9,687 nucleotides of DNA, from contig JAJYKO010000136.1 in assembly GCA_021788565.1 (NCBI GenBank), positions 1 through 9,687 on the forward strand. Direction: 5' to 3'. Position numbers and translations under genes: made by a program. A model generated the notes under the pieces. The model saw only the letters and a program-made list of their open reading frames with translations. It was not told where the DNA came from and ran no database searches. Origin of the DNA: Chloroflexota bacterium. Its GTDB lineage: Bacteria; Chloroflexota; UBA6077. Below, piece by piece: positions 1 through 5,770 of the stretch; position 1 is the first letter of the stretch; each line of letters starts with the position of its first letter.

Positions 1-1126
1 AGGCGCCCAGGTTGAAGAACGACATGAAGCATCCCCAGAACAGGATCGCCGACTCGGTGCCAGCGTTGCGGAAGAAGAAGGCCCCCACAGCGGTGAGGAA
101 CAGGTAGGGCGCCAGCGTCCACTTCCTCCCGACCTTGTCCACCAGGTATGCGGCACTGAAGTAGCCTGGGATCTGCGCCAGGGTGATGATCAGGACGTAA
201 AGGAAGGAGCTAGTGAGGCCGCGTCCGCTCTCAGAGAGCAAAGTGGGCAGCCAGGTGAAGATGCCATAGTAGGAGTAGACGATGGTGAACCACAGCACCC
301 AGAGCATCACCGTCCGGCGCAGGTAGCGCTGGCTCCAAAGCTCCGCGAATCGCTCCAGGGCACTCTCCGCCGGCCGAGAATTGCCCCCCACCACGGCAAC
401 TTTCGCCGCATCCTTCGCCCGCGACACCCCTGAGGCCCTCTCGACGCCGTTTATGACGTCCTCAGCCTCCTTGGCTCTTCCCTTGGCCAGAAGGAAGCGT
501 GGCGACTCGGGAAGGGAACGACGCAGCACAAAGACGTACAACGCGGGTATCGTGCCGAGGAAGAATGCGACCCGCCAGCCGAAATTGGGTATGACGAAGT
601 AGGCGATCAGAGCTGCCAGGACCCAGCCGTAGGCCCAGAAGCTCTCCAGAAGTACCAGCATTCGGCCGCGCCACCTGGCGGGAGAGAACTCACTGACCAG
701 CGTGCTCGCGGTCGGGAGCTCTCCCCCCAGGCCGAAGCCGACCAGGAACCGCCCAACCGCCAGCGCTACGTAGCTCCATGCCAGGCCGCAGAAGGCCGTG
801 GCCAAACTGAAGACCAGCATCGTAGCCTGAAACATGACCCTGCGGCCGAACCTGTCGGCCAGATTGCCCGCCAGTGCCGCACCTACCAGCATGCCGAGGG
901 TACCGATGCTGATCAGCCAGGCTACCTGGTCAGGAATCAGCTTCCAGTCCCTGGCCAGGGCGGCGACTACAAATGAGATGATACCGACGTCCATGGAGTC
1001 GAACATCCAGCCGACACCGCTGAAGACAACCAGCCGCTTGTGGAAGCCGCTGATCGGCACGGCATCGAGGCGAGCCATGGGATCTGCCCCCAACTGATGG
1101 GCGTGTGGGTGTGCTACCGACGCCAA
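1..1126 (-). CDS. niaP: NiaP-like MFS niacin transporter (3' end cut off by window)
   Basis: Major facilitator superfamily permease in the inner membrane, most likely importing niacin or nicotinamide. The visible 375 codons read as a long hydrophobic protein lacking only its C-terminus. From the TTG start, an N-terminal stretch FDSMDVGIISFVV is followed by the MFS loop signature GNLADRFGRR (about residues 87-96), then GLGGELPTASTLVSE and LLESFWAYGW, which I recall as highly similar in Bacillus YceI/NiaP. A second half begins near residue 270 with SYYGIFTWLP and LVDKVGRKW. The TTG start is chosen because AAGGAGG lies 8 bases upstream; a later in-frame ATG at 1078 has no such site. It lies 61 bp behind niaR on the same strand, so the two probably form an operon repressed by NiaR. 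The substrate is inferred from homology plus the neighbour. Another organic-acid MFS porter is the alternative. Confidence 0.85.
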   Translation of the reverse strand, partial: MASVAHPHAHQLGADPMARLDAVPISGFHKRLVVFSGVGWMFDSMDVGIISFVVAALARDWKLIPDQVAWLISIGTLGMLVGAALAGNLADRFGRRVMFQATMLVFSLATAFCGLAWSYVALAVGRFLVGFGLGGELPTASTLVSEFSPARWRGRMLVLLESFWAYGWVLAALIAYFVIPNFGWRVAFFLGTIPALYVFVLRRSLPESPRFLLAKGRAKEAEDVINGVERASGVSRAKDAAKVAVVGGNSRPAESALERFAELWSQRYLRRTVMLWVLWFTIVYSYYGIFTWLPTLLSESGRGLTSSFLYVLIITLAQIPGYFSAAYLVDKVGRKWTLAPYLFLTAVGAFFFRNAGTESAILFWGCFMSFFNLGA

Positions 1127-1134
1127 TGCGAAGT

Positions 1135-1141
1135 CCTCCTT
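1135..1141 (-). promoter_or_regulatory. Ribosome binding site that fixes a TTG start for the transporter
   Basis: On the minus strand AAGGAGG is followed after 8 bases by TTG at 1126-1124, in frame with the transporter. The internal ATG at 1078 has only a C-rich stretch before it. This decides for the longer protein, with 16 extra N-terminal residues. Confidence 0.75.
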
Positions 1142-1187
1142 ACCCAGTTGATTCGATGACGCCGCGTTCGGCAAGTCGCCCTCCTCG

Positions 1188-1709
1188 TCACCCCGCCTCC
1201 TCGAACAGGTACCCCCTCTCGCGCAGGGCCTGCCGTGCCCGCTCGATCAGTTCCGCGCGTGGGGCCTCCACCGCGTGCAGGTGAATGCCATCGGTCAGTT
1301 CCGAGAGCAGGTGTGCCTGTTTCTCCCTTATGGTGCGGAGCCAGTCCCGCAGATCCTCCCGCGAGTCCAGCATCAGCATCCCCCGCATCTCCCCGTAGAT
1401 CGGGTGGTCAACGCTCACGTCGACCACCCTGAGTCCCAGGTCCAGCATGAGGATGAGCTCATCCTCCGTCTGATCGGGACGATGACGAACAGCGAGAATG
1501 GCCTTGTAGCGGTTGGGGGTGAGGGAGGAAGAAAGCAGGTAGCCTCTGGAGGTGGCGATGATCGGCTCGCCTCGGGCGCGGAGGATGGCAATGTCCTGCA
1601 CCACCGTCTGGCGAGTGGCGCCCAGCCGCTGGCCCAGCTCCGTGCCAGACACGGGCTTGGCAGAAGAGTCTAGAATGTCGAGTAGTTGCCCTCTGCGCTC
1701 TTCGCTCAA
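1188..1709 (-). CDS. niaR: NiaR, niacin-responsive transcriptional repressor (HTH + 3H domain)
   Basis: Transcription factor that senses niacin and represses genes of NAD synthesis or niacin uptake. Residues about 5-58 form a winged helix of the HTH_11 type (GTELGQRLGATRQTVVQDI). Residues about 70-168 form the 3H domain. His76, Glu84, His143 and His145 have the same spacing as the metal ligands I recall from Thermotoga TM1602 (His79, Glu87, His144, His146), and the third conserved histidine region is DHPIYGE (His102). At 173 residues it has the usual full length. The TTG start is supported by GGGAGG 6 bases upstream; the nearby ATG at 1739 is out of frame and hits a stop after 10 codons. It is followed by the niaP-like gene and preceded by a TGTC/GACA-rich operator, so it probably also controls itself. 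The family is best known in Firmicutes, Thermotogae and Fusobacteria. Identity is well supported. Confidence 0.9.
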   Translation of the reverse strand: MSEERRGQLLDILDSSAKPVSGTELGQRLGATRQTVVQDIAILRARGEPIIATSRGYLLSSSLTPNRYKAILAVRHRPDQTEDELILMLDLGLRVVDVSVDHPIYGEMRGMLMLDSREDLRDWLRTIREKQAHLLSELTDGIHLHAVEAPRAELIERARQALRERGYLFEEAG

Positions 1710-1756
1710 CGCTGGCCTCCCGGGCAGGCTTCCGTCATTATGAAGCCGCCCGGGGA

Positions 1757-1785
1757 AGGCTAACTCAAGCGATATGTCTTGTCAA
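1757..1785 (-). promoter_or_regulatory. Probable promoter of the niaR-niaP operon
   Basis: On the minus strand a perfect -35 box TTGACA (1785-1780) is followed after 17 bases by TAGCCT (1762-1757), a weak -10 match. A CATAAT at 1742-1737 is a possible alternative -10 but lacks a good -35. The TTGACA lies inside the putative NiaR operator, which fits repression by occlusion of RNA polymerase. Confidence 0.5.
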
Positions 1786-1796
1786 TTGTCTTGACA
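1775..1796. promoter_or_regulatory. Putative NiaR operator upstream of niaR
   Basis: The 22 bp contain an inverted repeat TGTCAA-N5-TTGACA (1780-1796) and a direct repeat TGTCTTG at 1775-1781 and 1787-1793, twelve bases apart. TGTC/GACA-rich operators are what I remember for NiaR in Gram-positive bacteria, though I cannot check the exact consensus. The site sits about 70 bp upstream of the niaR start and overlaps the -35 box, the expected place for an autorepressor. Confidence 0.6.
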
Positions 1797-1812
1797 GTAT
1801 GAGGTTCGTTCG

Positions 1813-3102
1813 CTACGCCGTCAAGGTCCTTCCCAATCGCTTGGCAAGGGCAGCGATGGTCAGGATAGGGGGAAGCCCGGGTGCCGCCGGCAAGACGCTG
1901 GCGTCGCACACAAACAGACCCTCCACCCTGGTCTGGAGGTCGCTGTCCACCACCTTGCCGATTGCCGCTGTTCCCCCGGGATGGCCTCCTTGGACTGCTG
2001 AGACTACCAGCGATTTTCTGTCGGCGCCCGCCTTGATCAGTATCTCCTTCGCAATCGAGGATCCCTCGCGCAACCTGCCCCAGTCGGCATCCGTCACCGG
2101 TTTGGAGACGCTTCCGTCCGGGTACACTCGCCCGACTGCATCATCCGCGGTCTTGGTCATGATTCCGATCATCTTCTTGCTGGACTCTGAAACGGCTCTG
2201 ACCCCGTATTCGTTGAACCTTACCATCCTGTGATGGTTCACGAACGGCGAGAGAATGAAGCCCTTCTCCTGGTGAAACTGGTGATTGACCAGGGCCATGG
2301 GGGGCTCGTGAACCTGGTTCAGTCCTTCTGTTCTGCCATAGGTATTCACGAACAGGTCGACGAAAAGATCCGAGCCCGCCTCCTTAATCCCCGATCGCTG
2401 AAGAATGACCGGGGTGCCCAGCCCACCGGCGGCGAGCACGACCACGTCCGCCGAAATCTCCGTGTGGCCACGCGGTCCCGTGCAGCGTATTCCCTTCGCC
2501 TTGCCGCCCTCTACCAGGACCTCGTCCACCGACGTTTCAGTGACGAGTTCCACGCCGCCGCGCGCCGCGTCCTTCAGGTACTTCACAGCCGTCCACTTAG
2601 CATCGTGCGCGCAACCGAGAACGCAGCAGCCGCACTTCTCACACTTGGAGGAATCGACGAACTTGGGCATGAGATCCATCTGATAGCCCAACTCTTTGGC
2701 TGCCCACCGTAGCGTCTGCGACCCCTCAGACAGGAGCTGATCGCCGCACGGAGCGATGCTCATCTCTTGCCCCAACTCGGTGAACTCTCGCTCAAGGGTA
2801 ATTCCGTGTTCGGCCAACTCACGCTCGAGGCACGGCACGCCGTTGCCGCACGAGACCACCGTCGACCCACCGACCATCATGGATCTCCAGATGATCACTC
2901 CCTCCTTCGATTTTCGCGGCATCTGGGTTAGCGGATTGACGTCGAAGTATCGGAGGCAGTCCTGGAAAGTGCCGATTTTCTCCTCCTTCTTGCCCTTCTC
3001 GACAACCAGAACCTCCTTCCCCTTCATTGAGAGCTCTCTGGCAAGGGTGGCTCCACCCGCCCCCGACCCAACTATCACTACCTGGTAGCGCTTGCCGTCC
3101 AT
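1813..3102 (-). CDS. GMC-family FAD-dependent oxidoreductase with Cys-rich loop
   Basis: A flavoprotein that probably oxidises an alcohol or similar group; the substrate is unknown. The N-terminus has the Rossmann FAD motif GSGAGG (residues 12-17) and an acidic strand end VLVVEKG. WRSMMVGGSTVVSCG (about 72-86) is the GMC flavin region. The C-terminal GMC domain shows GGHPGGT, with His374 as the likely catalytic base, and CDASVLPAAPGLPPILTIAALAKRLG-type ending. Two oddities stand out. A CEKCGCCVLGC cluster (Cys154, 157, 159, 160, 164) could bind an Fe-S cluster or metal; such loops occur in the long-chain alcohol oxidase-like branch. The Asn usual in the C-terminal NPxLTI motif is Pro411. Its 429 residues are short for GMC enzymes, which often exceed 500. 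The ATG start has GGAGG at close range. It has its own promoter and long leader, and lies upstream of niaR with no obvious terminator between them. Confidence 0.85.
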   Translation of the reverse strand: MDGKRYQVVIVGSGAGGATLARELSMKGKEVLVVEKGKKEEKIGTFQDCLRYFDVNPLTQMPRKSKEGVIIWRSMMVGGSTVVSCGNGVPCLERELAEHGITLEREFTELGQEMSIAPCGDQLLSEGSQTLRWAAKELGYQMDLMPKFVDSSKCEKCGCCVLGCAHDAKWTAVKYLKDAARGGVELVTETSVDEVLVEGGKAKGIRCTGPRGHTEISADVVVLAAGGLGTPVILQRSGIKEAGSDLFVDLFVNTYGRTEGLNQVHEPPMALVNHQFHQEKGFILSPFVNHHRMVRFNEYGVRAVSESSKKMIGIMTKTADDAVGRVYPDGSVSKPVTDADWGRLREGSSIAKEILIKAGADRKSLVVSAVQGGHPGGTAAIGKVVDSDLQTRVEGLFVCDASVLPAAPGLPPILTIAALAKRLGRTLTA

Positions 3103-3395
3103 TTCCCCTCCAGTGGCAGCGCAGAGCTGCCGCTACCCCATCCCACTCACGTCATCCGACGGCTCGGTCCAACCCACTGAATCAAACAGCCGAGGTCTAA
3201 CGCCCCGACTGCTAATCTCGTAGCGCTATGCGCTTCAAGCCGCGTGAACCTGTGCAGCAAGCTGGGACAGCCATCATTGCTACCCCATCCATCCTCGAGA
3301 GAGAGATCCCTGGAGAAGAGCGCTACTCTCCCAACGAAGAGCCGACTTCCCGAAGGGTGCTACGTGGAAACAACCGACGCTAACATCTGTTCATA
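3103..3395 (-). promoter_or_regulatory. Long structured 5' leader of the GMC oxidoreductase mRNA
   Basis: About 290 bases lie between the predicted start point (near 3395) and the GMC start codon, with no convincing gene. On the minus strand the leader holds several possible hairpins, including GGAGA...TCTCC near 3320-3340 and a strong one beside the ribosome binding site (3112-3134). It also holds a 12-base direct repeat and a 21-codon ORF starting ATGATG near 3276 without a good ribosome binding site. I do not recognise a known riboswitch in it. Confidence 0.4.
3112..3134 (-). other. Hairpin just upstream of the GMC ribosome binding site
   Basis: Arms AGTGGCAGC (3112-3120) and GCTGCCGCT (3126-3134) surround the 5-base loop GCAGA. 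They give a nine-pair stem with one imperfect position. The stem directly abuts the GGAGG of the GMC gene, so it may shape access to the ribosome binding site. No T tract follows, so it is not a terminator. Confidence 0.5.
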
Positions 3396-3401
3396 CATAA
3401 C

Positions 3402-3429
3402 ATGATACATCATCCCTTACGGCTGTCAA
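3402..3429 (-). promoter_or_regulatory. Promoter of the GMC oxidoreductase gene
   Basis: On the minus strand a perfect -35 TTGACA (3429-3424) is followed after 16 bases by TATCAT (3407-3402), five of six matches to the -10 consensus. The predicted start is near 3395. It lies just past the kinase stop codon, so the GMC gene can be expressed separately from the kinase. Confidence 0.65.
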
Positions 3430-3451
3430 GGTACATAGTCGCTTGTGCTGC

Positions 3452-5095
3452 TCAGCGCTCGACGAGGACCGGCAGGATAAGAGTGAAAGTGGTGCCCTCT
3501 CCCGACGCGCTCTCCACTCGGATCTCCCCACCGTGGGCCTCCACCAGGCCCTTGACTATGTATAGTCCCAGCCCCAGCCCTTCTTTTCCGCCCGTTGCCC
3601 TGGCCCTGTGGAAGCGTTCGAAGATGTGACGCATTTCCTCCTTGGGTATCCCGGGCCCGTGGTCGACGATCGACACGGCTACACTGTCGCCGTCCGCGCT
3701 CGCCCTCACTATCACCTCGGCGTCGGAGTATTTCAGGGCATTGTCGAGCAGATTCGTGAATATCCTCTCCAGCCTGTACTGGTCTGCCAGGACCGGCGGC
3801 AATCTCTCCGGCACCTCCATCCGAATGCGCTCGGTTCCCGCGGCTCCCTCCAACCGCACCTTCAAATCCGATATGAACCAGGACAGGTCCACCGGCAGCA
3901 GATGAAGCTTGAGCTGACCGTATTCCAGGCGACCCATTTCAACCAGATCGGAGATCATGCCGTTCATCCGCTTCACGCTGGCGTAGATCGCTTCGGCGCT
4001 TCTGCGAACTGCCTCCGGCCTCTCAGCGAATCGCTGAACCATCTGCGCCTGCCCCTGAATTACGGTCAGGGGTGTCCTCAGGTCGTGAGACACGACTGAG
4101 ACGAACTCCTCCATCTGGGTCGTGCGGCTTCGCGACTGCTCCGCCAGCTCACGAGCTTGCAGGCCAGCAACGGTCAGCTGCTCGTTGGTCGTCCGCAGCT
4201 GCTCCAACAACCGCTCCCGCTCCCCGGCAGCCCGCCTCCGCTCCGTAACGTCTCGCCCCACAGCCACCGCGCCGATCAGGTTGCCGGCGTCGTCGTGAAG
4301 TGGGGACGCGTTCCAGACCATGAAGACCTCTTCACCGCTGCTGGCCCGCTGAATGAGCTCCACATTTCTCACCGCTTCATCACGCAGGGATGCCCGCTGC
4401 AGGGGCAACTCATCGGGCTCGAAGATACTCCCGTCGGGTCGGTAGAGCTGATAGTGGCTGGGGTGCTGCTCTAGCTCGAGCTCCGGCTGGATATATCGAC
4501 CGATAAGCTTCGAATACGCCGTGTTCATATAGATGGCTTCCCCCGTGGCATCGCTGACGGTCACCGGATCGATCATGCTCTCGACCATCGTCTTCCAACG
4601 TGTCTGCTCGAGTCGGGCCTGCCGGTTCGCCTCCTTTAGCTCCTCCAACAGCCGCCGCCGCTGGATGTCGTCCTTCGTTCGTTCCGTGACTTCCCTTCGT
4701 ATCAGGAGGCTCCCCAGAAACAGCTCGTTGGGGTCGGTCACGGGGGAGACGCTGCCATCCCAGTAGGTGGCGTTCTGTTCGGACTGGTCACCACTCTCGA
4801 AGAGACATTCTTCTATAATTCGAGACTCGAGGGTCTCCTGCGCTTCCTGGAAAAGGTGCCCCATCTGCCTCGCCCAGCCCGGGATGACGGTCTCAGCGTG
4901 CTTGCCGACCAGCTGTTCCAGCGGCACGCCTGTCTGCTCAGCGAACGCCTGGTTGGCAGCCCGAATGGTTAGATCCGGGAGGGGACCGACAAAGGCCATC
5001 CCGTCGGATGAGCGGGAGAAGAGCGCAGATAGGAGAGCAACGCCCTCACCTGACGTGATCGAACTCAAACCCCGTGTCAGGTCGAGTATGTCCAT
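3452..5095 (-). CDS. Soluble PAS-PAS sensor histidine kinase
   Basis: Sensor kinase of a two-component system that autophosphorylates on histidine and passes the phosphate to a partner not present in this window. Residues about 25-140 and 165-290 read as two PAS domains; the second ends in the PAC-like stretch NLIGAVAVGRDVTERRR. A coiled-coil linker (about 287-330) leads to the HisKA domain with SHDLRTPL, His337 being the phospho-acceptor. The HATPase domain has the N box DNALKYS (Asn452), G1 DHGPGIP, F box IFERFHRA and G2 GLGLGLYIV (about 507-514), so it looks fully active. No membrane segment or signal peptide is visible, so it should be cytoplasmic and sense an internal cue such as redox state or a small ligand. 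The ATG start has AGGAGG 7 bases upstream. It is transcribed toward the GMC gene, and a separate promoter lies between them. The ligand is unknown. Confidence 0.9.
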   Translation of the reverse strand: MDILDLTRGLSSITSGEGVALLSALFSRSSDGMAFVGPLPDLTIRAANQAFAEQTGVPLEQLVGKHAETVIPGWARQMGHLFQEAQETLESRIIEECLFESGDQSEQNATYWDGSVSPVTDPNELFLGSLLIRREVTERTKDDIQRRRLLEELKEANRQARLEQTRWKTMVESMIDPVTVSDATGEAIYMNTAYSKLIGRYIQPELELEQHPSHYQLYRPDGSIFEPDELPLQRASLRDEAVRNVELIQRASSGEEVFMVWNASPLHDDAGNLIGAVAVGRDVTERRRAAGERERLLEQLRTTNEQLTVAGLQARELAEQSRSRTTQMEEFVSVVSHDLRTPLTVIQGQAQMVQRFAERPEAVRRSAEAIYASVKRMNGMISDLVEMGRLEYGQLKLHLLPVDLSWFISDLKVRLEGAAGTERIRMEVPERLPPVLADQYRLERIFTNLLDNALKYSDAEVIVRASADGDSVAVSIVDHGPGIPKEEMRHIFERFHRARATGGKEGLGLGLYIVKGLVEAHGGEIRVESASGEGTTFTLILPVLVER

Positions 5096-5255
5096 GCCGT
5101 GGCCTCCTACGAGTTGGATCGCCTGATAGAGCGGGTGGGAGCGTCATTGGGACGCAACTTGGTTCGCCGGACGATTGAAGGATAGCGTATGTTCGAGCGG
5201 TATGCCAGGAGTTCAGATACGAACCGACCGCCGAGAGAGGGGACTCGGCGGCCGG
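5096..5255. other. Intergenic stretch upstream of the kinase
   Basis: About 160 bases separate the kinase start from the terminator of the membrane protein gene. It must contain the kinase promoter, but I see only weak -10-like sequences (for example TATCCT on the minus strand near 5180) without a convincing -35. Nothing else is recognised in it. Confidence 0.4.
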
Positions 5256-5280
5256 AAGAAAAGGCTGGAGTGCTCCAGCC
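5256..5280 (-). terminator. Rho-independent terminator after the small membrane protein gene
   Basis: On the minus strand a perfect stem GGCTGGAG/CTCCAGCC (5280-5263) with a very short loop is followed at once by TTTTCTT (5262-5256). It begins 17 bases past the stop codon at 5297. It should end transcription of the membrane protein gene before the kinase. Confidence 0.8.
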
Positions 5281-5296
5281 GGAGATGTCCTGGGTC

Positions 5297-5557
5297 CTAC
5301 GCAGCCCGGCGACCGTTGCTAGGCCGGCTGACGCGCGCCTTCACCAGCACCGGCTGCACATTCTCATCCTCGTCGATGTCCAACCCGATTTTCAGCAGGA
5401 AGATCGCACCAGCCAGAGCAAAACCACCAGTGAGCACCCTCGTCGCCAGAAATTCTGAAGCGGAAGGCGACAGCATCAGCAAAGCGCCCAGTGCGAACAA
5501 CCATACGGCTCCGATAATTGTGGCATCCTTTAGCCGAGGGATCTGATATTCTTTCAT
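5297..5557 (-). CDS. Small membrane protein with two transmembrane helices, function unknown
   Basis: An 86-residue protein I do not recognise. Two hydrophobic segments, about residues 13-31 (IIGAVWLFALGALLMLS) and 38-58 (FLATRVLTGGFALAGAIFLL), are joined by a short loop. The first ten residues are polar (MKEYQIPRLK). A charged tail begins DIDEDENVQP and ends with several Arg residues. By the positive-inside rule both ends may be cytoplasmic. The ATG at 5557 is chosen over an upstream in-frame ATG at 5635 because GGAGG lies 8 bases before it and the extension is a Lys/Arg-rich non-hydrophobic stretch overlapping the promoter. It forms a single-gene unit ended by its own terminator and is divergent to the radical SAM gene. 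Shared control with that gene is possible, but nothing visible gives a function. Confidence 0.7.
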   Translation of the reverse strand: MKEYQIPRLKDATIIGAVWLFALGALLMLSPSASEFLATRVLTGGFALAGAIFLLKIGLDIDEDENVQPVLVKARVSRPSNGRRAA

Positions 5558-5582
5558 CGTTGGGTCCTCCGATGTAGGTCGT

Positions 5583-5610
5583 TTGACCTTCTTCTTTCTG
5601 GTGCTACTAT
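5583..5610 (+). promoter_or_regulatory. Probable promoter of the radical SAM gene
   Basis: TTGACC (5583-5588), 16 bases, then TACTAT (5605-5610) preceded by TG one base upstream (an extended -10). The predicted start near 5617 leaves a leader of about 150 bases before the ATG at 5771. Confidence 0.5.
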
Positions 5611-5635
5611 GCCACGGTTCGTGCATGCCGTCCAA
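5606..5635 (-). promoter_or_regulatory. Possible promoter of the small membrane protein gene
   Basis: On the minus strand TTGGAC (5635-5630) is followed after 18 bases by CATAGT (5611-5606). Both are partial matches to the housekeeping consensus. Its -10 box overlaps the -10 box of the plus-strand promoter, so the two could compete. Confidence 0.4.
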
Positions 5636-5770
5636 TGCCAGTTAGACCAGGTTAGCATTACCAGCGCGTTATCGATGGTCGAATTCGCTAGACCTGGAGC
5701 AGTTAGCAGAGTAAACTGTATCGGCTCGGGGCGGGGAGGCCTCTGCCCCACAACGTCACTGGAGGCAAAG

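Noticed and set aside
2230..2712. Plus-strand open frame of 160 codons within the GMC gene
   Set aside because: It is an antisense shadow; the minus strand carries consistent FAD and GMC motifs along the whole stretch.
3103..3395. T-box or cobalamin riboswitch in the GMC leader
   Set aside because: Fragments such as GGAGAGTAG, TTGGACCG and GCCACTG recall these RNAs, but the full T-box sequence and the ordered cobalamin elements are missing, and the downstream gene is not a typical target.
5558..5635. Upstream ATG start for the small membrane protein
   Set aside because: The extension overlaps the promoter region, and the ATG at 5557 has a good ribosome binding site.
5609..5770. Upstream ATG start for the radical SAM protein (54 extra residues)
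   Set aside because: That ATG overlaps the -10 box and has no ribosome binding site, whereas ATG 5771 has GGAGG at 5 bases and starts near the family's usual N-terminus.
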